From IMG/VR virus record IMGVR_UViG_3300030202_000014, positions 1 through 57,421 of that record: a DNA stretch of 57,421 bases. One strand, written 5' to 3'. This DNA is from a virus. Shown piece after piece: positions 45,880-51,600 of this stretch. Under the pieces are notes generated by a model. The model worked only from the letters and a program-made list of their open reading frames with translations, ran no database searches and was not told the origin of the DNA. The number at the start of each line of letters is the position of its first letter. Positions within the stretch are counted from its first letter, which is position 1. The translations under genes and the position numbers were made by a program.

Positions 45880-46013
45880 TAGTCAGTCTCCTTTTCTTCT
45901 GTTTGTATAATACAGGCTTCACATAAGTAGCCACACTCGTTATCCCATTCATGGTATTCGAGTTCCTCTATGTCACCACAGTTTTCACATGCGCTGACCA
46001 TTGTTATTTGCAT
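45879..46013 (-). CDS. Small zinc-ribbon-like protein
   Basis: 44 residues with CENCGD, then CGYLCEAC: five Cys with two CxxC knuckles, consistent with a single zinc-binding fold. Acidic overall. It overlaps the genes on both sides by one base. Could be a regulator or RNA-binding peptide; inference only. Confidence 0.55.
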   Translation of the reverse strand: MQITMVSACENCGDIEELEYHEWDNECGYLCEACIIQTEEKETD

Positions 46014-46357
46014 CACTGTATCTCCTTTTGAGCTTCGTGATGATAGTCTAAAGCCATACGTATCATGGTTTTACCTTCGTCATACTCCCCACTGCACAGC
46101 TTGTCATAGCCCCATCTAAAATAGGACAATGCTTTCTTGTTTATATCATCAGTATCTTTTGTCGTTGCAAACCATTCACTGATTGCCTCTTCGCCATACG
46201 GATCAGCACCTGCACCCACCTTATTGGCATTGAGAAAGCGTAACAAGCTAGGCTTGTCTACTGGCACATCGACAGTCGTGTAGCCTTTGCCACACATCTT
46301 ACGTGCATCGGCCTGTGTTCCTGCCCATACACCACTGCTGTTCCTGTATAGTTTCAT
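46013..46357 (-). CDS. Hypothetical protein (phage-conserved type)
   Basis: 114 residues from the ATG at 46357, which overlaps the previous stop as ATGA; a longer start at 46381 is less likely. It begins MKLYRNSSGVWAGTQADARK and has GKGYTTVDVPVDKPSLLRFL, a pattern seen in many tailed phages. The remainder is helical. Function unknown. Confidence 0.6.
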   Translation of the reverse strand: MKLYRNSSGVWAGTQADARKMCGKGYTTVDVPVDKPSLLRFLNANKVGAGADPYGEEAISEWFATTKDTDDINKKALSYFRWGYDKLCSGEYDEGKTMIRMALDYHHEAQKEIQ

Positions 46358-46860
46358 GCTACTTCCTCTTGTACAAACCATTCTGGCACTGGACGATTAG
46401 TCCACACCATCTTGAACCTGCGTTGCTTGGTCATGTAGAACTTGCGATAGCTTTCCATAGGCCACGCTTTACCTGACTTCAAGTCAGTGTGTTCACTGAA
46501 GCACTCAGGGTGTGGTGTAAGCAAACCATCAGGCACATACACTGCACCCTGCACAAGTGCATCCCACAATCGCCATGAGGCATGGGTCTTGCCATATCGG
46601 TGGGTGTACTCTTTGCACATCCAACGAAACATTTCAAGTGAGTACTCAAAGTTGGCACGAGTTTGCCCTGCCCATATGGTGCATGGGTGCTTCTGGTGTA
46701 CAGCACGATACAACCCTGCTTCCTCTGCATACTCTGGTGCATGTAGTCGGACAGAAGTGCATAGCATCTGTGCCTCTTCAAGTGGCATCTTGACCACGTG
46801 CTTGTCACACAAGTCACGAGCAATCAAGTCAGGACTGTAGTTGATAATAAATCTGTTCAT
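46354..46860 (-). CDS. Conserved phage protein (possible DNA-glycosylase-like)
   Basis: 168 residues. Strongly conserved phage pattern: INYSPDLIARDLCDKHVVKM, LEEAQMLCTSVRLH, HPCTIWAGQTRANFEYSLEM, CKEYTHRYGKTHASW. Members are sometimes labelled pyrimidine-dimer DNA glycosylase, but I see no catalytic site that proves this, so function is left open. Confidence 0.6.
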   Translation of the reverse strand: MNRFIINYSPDLIARDLCDKHVVKMPLEEAQMLCTSVRLHAPEYAEEAGLYRAVHQKHPCTIWAGQTRANFEYSLEMFRWMCKEYTHRYGKTHASWRLWDALVQGAVYVPDGLLTPHPECFSEHTDLKSGKAWPMESYRKFYMTKQRRFKMVWTNRPVPEWFVQEEVA

Positions 46861-46861
46861 G

Positions 46862-46957
46862 TTATTTCCTTTTCAAATTACCTGCCCAATGTGAGCAATC
46901 GTCACATGGATCATCAGGCGGCATTGGTTTCTCTGGTGTTGGTGGTTTCCTCGGCAT
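46862..46957 (-). CDS. 31-residue Pro-rich CxxC peptide
   Basis: MPRKPPTPEKPMPPDDPCDD, then CSHWAGNLKRK. It overlaps the 3' end of the gene at 46914 and ends 1 base before the next start. No good ribosome site seen. Similar tiny proteins with a terminal CxxC-type motif occur in phages, but this remains uncertain. Confidence 0.35.
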   Translation of the reverse strand: MPRKPPTPEKPMPPDDPCDDCSHWAGNLKRK

Positions 46958-47279
46958 CTATTTTATACACAAGCACACGTATCTCAAAGGTCATGTCATC
47001 TGTGACAACAACCTCTGGACGTAAGCCAAGTGTGTCTCCCTCGCTTGCGAACTTACGTAGGTTCTTAACGGACAGTAACCTGTCACCTCGTGGCCTACGG
47101 TATAGACGTACCTCTGTCGGGGTATCATCCTCATACAACGCATCTATCGTCACCTTATCGCCATTGGCAATCTGGTTGTATGAATAATCTATTTCATCAG
47201 CCAGTGCTTGCACTGACTTGTTGGCGTCCATGATGGACTTGGTAAGCATACGCTTAGTCAATTTAATTCTAGCTTCCAT
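46914..47279 (-). CDS. Hypothetical protein
   Basis: 121 residues from the ATG at 47279 (AAGGAG 5-10 bases upstream); the longer frame to 47357 has no ribosome site. Basic N-terminal helix (MEARIKLTKRMLTKSIMDAN), then beta-strand-rich second half. Function unknown. Confidence 0.55.
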   Translation of the reverse strand: MEARIKLTKRMLTKSIMDANKSVQALADEIDYSYNQIANGDKVTIDALYEDDTPTEVRLYRRPRGDRLLSVKNLRKFASEGDTLGLRPEVVVTDDMTFEIRVLVYKIDAEETTNTRETNAA

Positions 47280-47289
47280 GTCTTTCTCC

Positions 47290-47529
47290 TTACTGTACTG
47301 CATACGGTGCTTCATATATGTATGGGTATTGTTTGTATTCATCCATTTCATACTCACCGCATTCTATAAATTCAATGTTCACTGCTTCGGGGTGTGACTC
47401 ACGAGCAAGCATCATGGCAAAGTGAGTTGCACTATGCCAATCAAAGATTGATGGGTAGGTATCGTCTAGTTGTATTAGACTTTCCATACCATCAACATCT
47501 ACCTTTACGTCATAGCCCATGACTAGCAT
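47290..47529 (-). CDS. Small acidic hypothetical protein
   Basis: 79 residues (GYDVKVDVDGMESLIQLDDT, DWHSATHFAMMLARESHP), alpha/beta, acidic. Start overlaps the preceding gene by 7 bases; an internal ATG at 47520 is an alternative. Function unknown. Confidence 0.55.
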   Translation of the reverse strand: MLVMGYDVKVDVDGMESLIQLDDTYPSIFDWHSATHFAMMLARESHPEAVNIEFIECGEYEMDEYKQYPYIYEAPYAVQ

Positions 47530-47918
47530 GGCTCTACCCCCTCTGCACGTATGTATGGCCTATACACTGTCTCATCTGGACAGTTGAACGTAGGCTCAAG
47601 AGACAGGTATGCACGTTTGGCTTTACGCACTGGTGACTTGTCAATCCACTTCACGAAACTGTTATACTTGTATGGGTTGTACCCAACATTGTCCAACATT
47701 GGACAGTCCTTCTCACTGAAGTATGTAGCTTCGCCACGTACAAAAGCATGGACATTTTTCTTGCCCTCACGCAAGACACGTTGCCGCCCACCTTCACGCA
47801 CCACGAACTCTGGATTGCGAATGTGTACCTTGTCAGTGTGCAGTATCACCCTGCCCGACCTAGCTGATCGGACAGAGAATAGGTGCTTATGTAAATTGAA
47901 ATAGACTTCAACTCTCAT
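47523..47918 (-). CDS. Conserved phage protein of unknown function
   Basis: 131 residues from the ATG at 47918 (GGAG just upstream); the extended frame to 48101 has no ribosome site. Signature MRVEVYFNLHKHLFSVRSAR, GRVILHTDKVHIRNPEFVVR, KNVHAFVRGEA and VGYNPYKYNSFV is widespread in phages of marine and other hosts. Beta-rich. Carries a GTCCAA element at 47691. Confidence 0.65.
   Translation of the reverse strand: MRVEVYFNLHKHLFSVRSARSGRVILHTDKVHIRNPEFVVREGGRQRVLREGKKNVHAFVRGEATYFSEKDCPMLDNVGYNPYKYNSFVKWIDKSPVRKAKRAYLSLEPTFNCPDETVYRPYIRAEGVEPC
47691..47704. repeat. GTCCAA-CA-TTGGAC element, copy 3
   Basis: 14-bp hyphenated palindrome in the coding region of the 131-residue protein. It is read in a different frame (CPMLDN) from the other coding copies, showing that DNA rather than protein sequence is conserved. 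Confidence 0.8.
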
Positions 47919-48042
47919 CTGTTTTCTCCGTTTGAATTTGCTTTGCATAGTCTTTGCATATGCGTTTGTTGTGGCACATGATGACAACCTTACCGTCATC
48001 ATCATACACCACGTACTTACGTTTCCACAACAAGATACGCAT
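47908..48042 (-). CDS. Small basic hypothetical protein
   Basis: 44 residues (MRILLWKRKYVVYDDDGKVV, then CHNKRICKDYAKQIQ). Overlaps the next start by 11 bases. It fills the gap between two better-supported genes. Function unknown. Confidence 0.45.
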   Translation of the reverse strand: MRILLWKRKYVVYDDDGKVVIMCHNKRICKDYAKQIQTEKTDES

Positions 48043-48273
48043 CTACCCTGCGAAGTGCCAGAACTTACGCTCTGTAACTTTGTTACGGTTGTGCTCAACA
48101 TACAAGCTGAACTTGCCCATGTGATGTGCAGTCATGCAATCACTACGGTTGAACAAAGACAAGCCACGAGACTTGACACTACGCTTACGTAGCAATCCCT
48201 TTTGTCCAAGAAAGTTGAAACGGAACCCTGATGTTCCATCATTAAGTGGTTTAGTTGCGAATAATACAAACAT
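48043..48273 (-). CDS. Small basic hypothetical protein
   Basis: 76 residues, strong AAGGAG ribosome site. Arg/Lys-rich (RFNFLGQKGLLRKRSVKSRG, HHMGKFSLYVEHNRNKVTER), probably nucleic-acid-binding. Conserved type in phages, function unknown. Confidence 0.55.
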   Translation of the reverse strand: MFVLFATKPLNDGTSGFRFNFLGQKGLLRKRSVKSRGLSLFNRSDCMTAHHMGKFSLYVEHNRNKVTERKFWHFAG

Positions 48274-48311
48274 GTTTTTCTCCTTATGCTTGTGGTTGGT
48301 TTAAGGTTAAA

Positions 48312-48455
48312 CTATCTGGCAACTTTACGTTGCAATTGCTTTTGCTTACGTGCAATCTTACGTTCACGTTTCCAGTTGTCATTACGTTTAGACTGTCCAA
48401 CATTGGACGTTTTAGTTTTAGAAAACTTAATAAAGTTTTGCATCTCGTATCGCAT
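48312..48455 (-). CDS. 47-residue very basic peptide
   Basis: MRYEMQNFIKFSKTKTSNVG, then QSKRNDNWKRERKIARKQKQ and a basic end. Ribosome-site-like AAGGA precedes the start. It contains GTCCAA copy 4, encoding SNVG. Probably nucleic-acid-binding by charge. Confidence 0.45.
   Translation of the reverse strand: MRYEMQNFIKFSKTKTSNVGQSKRNDNWKRERKIARKQKQLQRKVAR
48395..48408. repeat. GTCCAA-CA-TTGGAC element, copy 4
   Basis: 14-bp hyphenated palindrome within the 47-residue basic peptide gene; read on the minus strand it gives CGTCCAATGTTGGACAG. Confidence 0.8.
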
Positions 48456-48537
48456 TTTGCTTTTCCTTCTTTGTAAGCTTACGCTTGTTACCTTTTTTGG
48501 GTGGCACTACTTGTGGAGACTTACGCTCCTGTAGCAT
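48427..48537 (-). CDS. 36-residue basic peptide
   Basis: MLQERKSPQVVPPKKGNKRK followed by LTKKEKQNAIRDAKLY. It overlaps genes on both sides (17 and 29 bases). Lys-rich. It fills an otherwise unassigned gap, but the evidence is weak. Confidence 0.4.
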   Translation of the reverse strand: MLQERKSPQVVPPKKGNKRKLTKKEKQNAIRDAKLY

Positions 48538-48799
48538 TGCCCTCGCTACTGGGTTGATGTATGTCGGCTTTGTCAATTTCATCTCGCACCTCTATCAATT
48601 TGTCAATCAGACTATTTAGTGAACTGCCATAGTGTTTTATGTACATAGTTTCCCACGTTTCACCCCTGTCTTTGTCAGGTATGATGGCAACCTCACGCTC
48701 ATCAGGCATCGGGTCTCTGTCTCTGTGATGTGAGATAGACACCTCTCTGCCTTTGTGAAATACGTATACGTTGTTCATGCTTACGTTGTATCTGTTCAT
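48521..48799 (-). CDS. Hypothetical protein
   Basis: 92 residues from the ATG at 48799 (GCGAGG upstream); a TTG extension to 48814 is unlikely. Basic first half (NNVYVFHKGREVSISHHRDR) and acidic helical second half. Function unknown. Confidence 0.5.
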   Translation of the reverse strand: MNRYNVSMNNVYVFHKGREVSISHHRDRDPMPDEREVAIIPDKDRGETWETMYIKHYGSSLNSLIDKLIEVRDEIDKADIHQPSSEGNATGA

Positions 48800-48803
48800 A
48801 GCG

Positions 48804-49388
48804 TTACCTCGCAATGTTGTGTTGTCTGCGCCAAGCTACCCATGTGATAGCTTGCATTTGAAAACCTTTGATGCCAACAGCTTTAGCTGCTTCAATATAA
48901 GCATTGGCAATGATACCATACTCTTTGACACCTACGTTGTTGTTCTTGAGAACCCTACGTAGTCCATCATGTATGTTCTTGGCGTGACCGTCTACAGTCA
49001 CTACGTCTAGTCCAACTATGTTGGCAAAGAAAGCTGTAGTCTTACGTCCATTGAGTTTAGCCATCAATGCTTTCCTACGTACCATACGTTGCTCAAGCAT
49101 ATCCCATGCCTTACGTTTGTTGGCAGGATAGGCAGAGACAGTTACCTCATCTATAGTGCAACCTTTGACAAAGGCTTCTACCAGTATGTGTGCAGCCTTG
49201 ACATTGACAGACCAACCAAGGTTGGGTGACAGTGCAGCAATGACACCAACAACAGTGTTTACACTGATACCAAATTCTTTGGCAATCTTGTTAGCATCAC
49301 GCTTGGCAAGCTTGTACCACTTGATGCCATGCGTCACTTCGTCAGGTGTGGCATTGTGGTATGTATTGAGAATGTTTTGTACAGTCAT
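48804..49388 (-). CDS. Phage protein resembling an HhH DNA glycosylase
   Basis: 194 residues. Helical. FGISVNTVVGVIAALSPNLG, then LNGRKTTAFFANIVGL and DVVTVDGHAKNIHDGLRR. The last parts recall the GxGRKTA...VDxH layout of helix-hairpin-helix DNA glycosylases such as endonuclease III. Known in many phages as unknown function. A base-excision role is only an inference; an Fe-S Cys cluster is absent. Confidence 0.5.
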   Translation of the reverse strand: MTVQNILNTYHNATPDEVTHGIKWYKLAKRDANKIAKEFGISVNTVVGVIAALSPNLGWSVNVKAAHILVEAFVKGCTIDEVTVSAYPANKRKAWDMLEQRMVRRKALMAKLNGRKTTAFFANIVGLDVVTVDGHAKNIHDGLRRVLKNNNVGVKEYGIIANAYIEAAKAVGIKGFQMQAITWVAWRRQHNIAR

Positions 49389-49624
49389 TATTCATCTCCC
49401 TTCGGGAATGCAGCATTCCATTCTTCTGGTGTAATACCAGAGATCAGGAACTCTCTTGCGCTATCACTCAGTTGTGGGAACGCATCTTGCACCAACGTGC
49501 CACTGGTAAGCCAGTAGTCAAGCTGCCCTGAACGCAATGGTAGCACCATGCAACTTTCCTTGCCAGTAAGCATGGATACCTTGTGTACCATTGTGAATCC
49601 TTCGGATACATGTTCATATCTCAT
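49388..49624 (-). CDS. Hypothetical protein (phage-conserved type)
   Basis: 78 residues from the ATG at 49624 with GGAGTAACC upstream; a TTG-initiated extension to 49666 is unlikely. Contains LPLRSGQLDYWLTSGTLVQD and FLISGITPEEWNAAFP, a pattern seen in other phages. Stop overlaps the next start. A promoter candidate and a GTCCAA element lie upstream. Confidence 0.6.
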   Translation of the reverse strand: MRYEHVSEGFTMVHKVSMLTGKESCMVLPLRSGQLDYWLTSGTLVQDAFPQLSDSAREFLISGITPEEWNAAFPKGDE

Positions 49625-49644
49625 TTCGGTTACTCCGTAAAAGT

Positions 49645-49658
49645 GTCCAACATTGGAC
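49645..49658. repeat. GTCCAA-CA-TTGGAC element, copy 5 (non-coding)
   Basis: Lies 21-34 bases upstream of the ATG at 49624 and downstream of the promoter candidate at 49686-49713, so it would sit in the 5' leader. Confidence 0.8.
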
Positions 49659-49685
49659 GGTTTCAATTTTGTAATGTGTATACAT

Positions 49686-49725
49686 GTTATATAACACTTT
49701 CACAATAAATCAAGTGTTATATAAC
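49686..49725 (-). promoter_or_regulatory. Leftward promoter candidate within a 14-bp inverted repeat
   Basis: GTTATATAACACTT (49686-49699) and AAGTGTTATATAAC (49712-49725) are exact reverse complements, and each contains the palindrome GTTATATAAC. On the minus strand TTGATT (49713-49708) and TATAAC (49691-49686) with a 16-base spacer form a sigma70-like promoter spanned by the repeat. This looks like an operator-controlled internal promoter for the genes from 49624 leftward. Confidence 0.55.
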
Positions 49726-49735
49726 TGTAACACTA

Positions 49736-49897
49736 TTAATGTTCCACCTCACATACGACAGTGGAATGTTGATCCAATGTCTCATTCCATTGAATGAGCA
49801 ATGAATTGCAATCCTCACGTGTGAGGTTGTGATCAATCACAAATGTACTATCTAAACCAGTTATGTTAATAACTGACAGTATCAAAGCAAATGTCAT
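49736..49897 (-). CDS. Small probably exported two-Cys protein (type C)
   Basis: 53 residues. Short hydrophobic start (MTFALILSVINITG), then NLTREDCNSLLIQW and a second Cys in TVVCEVEH. Start overlaps the preceding stop (TAATG). Nucleotide sequence is packed with inverted repeats (49781-49798, 49813-49826, 49827-49842, 49859-49874). Same layout as the genes at 40318, 45603 and 53443. Confidence 0.5.
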   Translation of the reverse strand: MTFALILSVINITGLDSTFVIDHNLTREDCNSLLIQWNETLDQHSTVVCEVEH

Positions 49898-50067
49898 TAT
49901 ATGTCCTTTACCCAGAATGTTAAGATTGCCAGTGTACCAAATGGTACAAGTGTAAACGGCAAGATGATAGGATCAAAGTTGTGAACAACTACAGCGTACA
50001 CAAAGAATGCTATAAGCATTGTCATGAATGTCCACAACAATGCGAATAAGATACGAAACAAAAACAT
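49897..50067 (-). CDS. Small two-helix membrane protein
   Basis: 56 residues with GGAGG ribosome site. Two hydrophobic stretches (ILFALLWTFMTMLIAFFVYA and ILPFTLVPFGTLAILTFWV) separated by a short polar turn make a hairpin membrane protein. One of the first genes expressed from the leftward promoter; possible early membrane takeover or exclusion role, unproven. Confidence 0.55.
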   Translation of the reverse strand: MFLFRILFALLWTFMTMLIAFFVYAVVVHNFDPIILPFTLVPFGTLAILTFWVKDI

Positions 50068-50093
50068 GGTATTACCTCCAATGTGAAGTCAGC

Positions 50094-50699
50094 TTACACT
50101 GACTTCTTTTGTGTTGCAAGATGTGACTGTAAGTCAGCAATAATGTCTTCGACATTTAAGTTGTGTTGCTGACAATGGTGCAGAATGGTATCTACCATTT
50201 TGGTACGTGACACCATGACGTTGACGTTACGTTGGACAGTAGCACCAGATTTCTTAGCCTTCGGTTCTTTCCAACCGCTATCTGATACTACTGTATCATT
50301 CTGTCCAACATTGGACGGTTCATCTGCTTTAGCAGCATCACGCATAGCCTTCTGCAAAGCAGTGAGGGATGTAAAACCCTTTTTGCTTTTAGCAATGAAG
50401 TCACGACACTCTACTTCGTTTTCAACGAACCACAACGCTTCTGATCGTCTTCTACGATCAATCACATGAACACCATGTGTTGTGAGAGTTTGTCGGGATA
50501 TTTGACCACTATCAAGTGATGATGAAGCTTTCAATTGCTGTAGCAATTTGCCAAGCCGTGTATCAAAGCCAGAGGCTTTTGTAGAAGCTGTCAGACTGTT
50601 AGTCTGTTTCCAGATACGACCAAGGGCTTTGCCCTCTTTGATCATTGCATCAATAGTTGTTCCAACTACTTTGGTTTTTGCTTTAGCTGATTTAGCCAT
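50094..50699 (-). CDS. First gene of the leftward early operon, unknown function
   Basis: 201 residues, basic, with polar low-complexity N-terminus (MAKSAKAKTKVVGTTIDAMI) and a middle HGVHVIDRRRRSEALWFVEN that may bind nucleic acid. Being promoter-proximal, it is a candidate early regulator. The 606-bp gene holds eleven perfect short hairpins and a GTCCAA element. A larger hairpin (GAAGTCA / TGACTTC, 50085-50106) overlaps its stop codon. No family recognised. Confidence 0.6.
   Translation of the reverse strand: MAKSAKAKTKVVGTTIDAMIKEGKALGRIWKQTNSLTASTKASGFDTRLGKLLQQLKASSSLDSGQISRQTLTTHGVHVIDRRRRSEALWFVENEVECRDFIAKSKKGFTSLTALQKAMRDAAKADEPSNVGQNDTVVSDSGWKEPKAKKSGATVQRNVNVMVSRTKMVDTILHHCQQHNLNVEDIIADLQSHLATQKKSV
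50303..50316. repeat. GTCCAA-CA-TTGGAC element, copy 6
   Basis: 14-bp hyphenated palindrome within the first early gene, encoding SNVG on the minus strand; flanks match copies 4 and 5 (CCGTCCAATGTTGGACA). Confidence 0.8.
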
Positions 50700-50710
50700 G
50701 TTACTATCCT

Positions 50711-50806
50711 TTACTATCTTCTGTTACATTAAAGAGAGTTTACTTATATCTCTCACCCTAAAGTGAGATATAATAAACTATCTATGTAACTATAGAAGAT
50801 AAGTAA
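50711..50806. repeat. Long two-part quasi-palindrome
   Basis: Outer arms 50711-50729 and 50784-50806: all 19 bases of the left arm pair, with 1- and 3-base bulges on the right. Inner arms 50737-50756 and 50763-50779: all 17 bases of the right arm pair, with bulges on the left. Both share the centre near 50759. It lies just upstream of the first early gene and overlaps the promoter at 50787-50815. Confidence 0.75.
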
Positions 50807-50815
50807 GTATGTCAA
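50787..50815 (-). promoter_or_regulatory. Leftward sigma70-like promoter before the early operon
   Basis: TTGACA on the minus strand at 50815-50810, 17-base spacer, TAGTTA at 50792-50787. The -10 lies in the right arm of the quasi-palindrome, and the start point would be near 50780, about 80 bases upstream of the first gene. A second perfect -35 (50895-50890) with TAGATT-like -10 lies further upstream. Confidence 0.5.
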
Positions 50816-50924
50816 GCCCTTCTTCATGTGATCCTCTGCGCCTGTCGTTTCATGCGCCACTGCAGCAATCTAAGATTGCGAAGTCCGTGTGTCAAACTCA
50901 CGTGTGTACACGAGGATTGCTAAC

Positions 50925-50938
50925 GTCCAACCTTGGAC
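50925..50938. repeat. GTCCAA-CC-TTGGAC element, copy 7 (non-coding)
   Basis: In the control region, about 30 bases upstream of the TTGACA at 50895-50890. Flank CGTCCAACCTTGGACAG is identical to copy 2 in the integrase gene. Confidence 0.8.
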
Positions 50939-51158
50939 AGTTGACAATGGACACCCTACCCTATGGGGTAGTATTAGTTTTATGCATCGGCTCTGCAACA
51001 CGTCTTTGTTTCAGTATTTTTGCTATTCATACAGTGTAAACACTGGCAACTGATTGCATAACAGTTGTTTATAGCTTGTAAGTCACTGTAAATGCTTGCA
51101 TTCTGTTTGTGTTGGTGGATTGTCACGCATATGTTGCCTTCACCTACGTGTGTATGTG

Positions 51159-51186
51159 TGTATATCTGCATGTATGTGCGTGTCAA
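51159..51186 (-). promoter_or_regulatory. Second leftward promoter candidate
   Basis: Minus-strand TTGACA (51186-51181), 16-base spacer, TATACA (51164-51159). Lies beside the TG-rich and G-run stretch. A transcript from here would carry a ~450-base leader to the first early gene. Confidence 0.45.
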
Positions 51187-51190
51187 GCGT

Positions 51191-51219
51191 GGGTGTGCGT
51201 GGGCCACACGGGGGTGGGG
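51191..51219 (+). other. G-run element with possible quadruplex potential
   Basis: GGG, 7 bases, GGG, 6 bases, GGGGG, 1 base, GGGG: this meets the common G3+N1-7 rule. It is unusual in this AT-rich genome and directly follows alternating TG/CA DNA (51140-51180), which can form left-handed helix. Confidence 0.45.
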
Positions 51220-51300
51220 CGTTAGTATGTACACAGAAATACACAGATCAGGAAAAATGAAGTGTTAACCACATTACATATATAGTGGTTTACAGTTTCT

Positions 51301-51340
51301 TGTGATCACAAAACTAGGATAACACTTACCTGTGATCACA
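51301..51340. promoter_or_regulatory. Paired palindromes TGTGATCACA, 30 bp apart
   Basis: Identical 10-bp palindromes at 51301-51310 and 51331-51340, spaced exactly 30 bp (about three helical turns), so both would face the same side of DNA. A related TTGTGAT-CA-ATCACAA lies at 49827-49842. Operator-like; the binding protein is unknown. Confidence 0.5.
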
Positions 51341-51391
51341 TAATATATATTACACTTTGTTACAATATGTGTGCTACATTACGATTAGGGG

Positions 51392-51419
51392 TTGACATGG
51401 GTCATAGAATGTGTAAAAC
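51392..51419 (+). promoter_or_regulatory. Rightward promoter candidate
   Basis: TTGACA (51392-51397), 16-base spacer, TAAAAC (51414-51419) on the plus strand, pointing to the late genes from 51601. A TATAAAAT box at 51582-51589 just before the first gene may be a second, near-leaderless start. Confidence 0.4.
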
Positions 51420-51600
51420 TACGTTAGTAGTTAGTTAGCTGCTACACTAACAGTGATACATGTACAATGTAACACTTAATATGTTCTTACATATATACTC
51501 TTATATATACATTAACTATAAATACACTTAACTATAACATGTACAGTGTATATGCCGTTAGGCAAGAACTTTCGTACAATATATAAAATAATTGTTGACA

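Larger units (their letters stand above)
49212..51045. repeat. Dense field of short perfect inverted repeats (hairpins)
   Basis: I count at least 27 perfect inverted repeats with arms of 6-7 bp and loops of 2-5 bases in 1.83 kb. Positions: 49212-49225, 49253-49266, 49405-49419, 49425-49441, 49645-49658, 49781-49798, 49813-49826, 49827-49842, 49859-49874, 49934-49949, 49978-49991, 50007-50021, 50142-50156, 50184-50199, 50283-50298, 50303-50316, 50415-50429, 50443-50459, 50463-50479, 50533-50548, 50565-50579, 50592-50606, 50654-50668, 50865-50879, 50925-50938, 50956-50971, 51032-51045. Arm sequences mostly differ, so this is repeated structure rather than repeated sequence. Chance expectation for this class is about one per kb. 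A ~600-bp control read in the helicase gene gave one. They cross coding and non-coding DNA alike. Confidence 0.75.
50700..51600. other. Main non-coding control region (candidate origin)
   Basis: About 900 bases without a convincing gene, between the divergent leftward and rightward operons. It holds the quasi-palindrome at 50711-50806, TTGACA boxes on both strands, GTCCAA copy 7, TG-rich and G-run DNA (51140-51220), an AT-rich part (51240-51590) with paired TGTGATCACA sites, two ACATGTACA sites (51458-51466 and 51538-51546) and two TTAACTATAA repeats (51512-51521 and 51529-51538). Such content fits an operator, promoter and origin region; the origin function is inference. Confidence 0.6.

Noticed and set aside
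48801-48814. TTG-initiated extensions of minus-strand genes at 48814 and 49666
   Set aside because: Internal ATG codons at 48799 and 49624 have ribosome sites at good spacing.
49212-51045. N4-type virion RNA polymerase hairpin promoters
   Set aside because: Loop sizes and sequences vary too much and no candidate virion RNA polymerase gene was recognised; kept only as one hypothesis.
50809-51234. Open frames within the control region
   Set aside because: They begin at weak or alternative starts, have no ribosome site and overlap promoter and repeat structures.
51301-51340. CRP binding sites (TGTGA...TCACA)
   Set aside because: The two half-sites have no 6-base spacer, so they do not match the CRP consensus; treated as generic operator-like palindromes.
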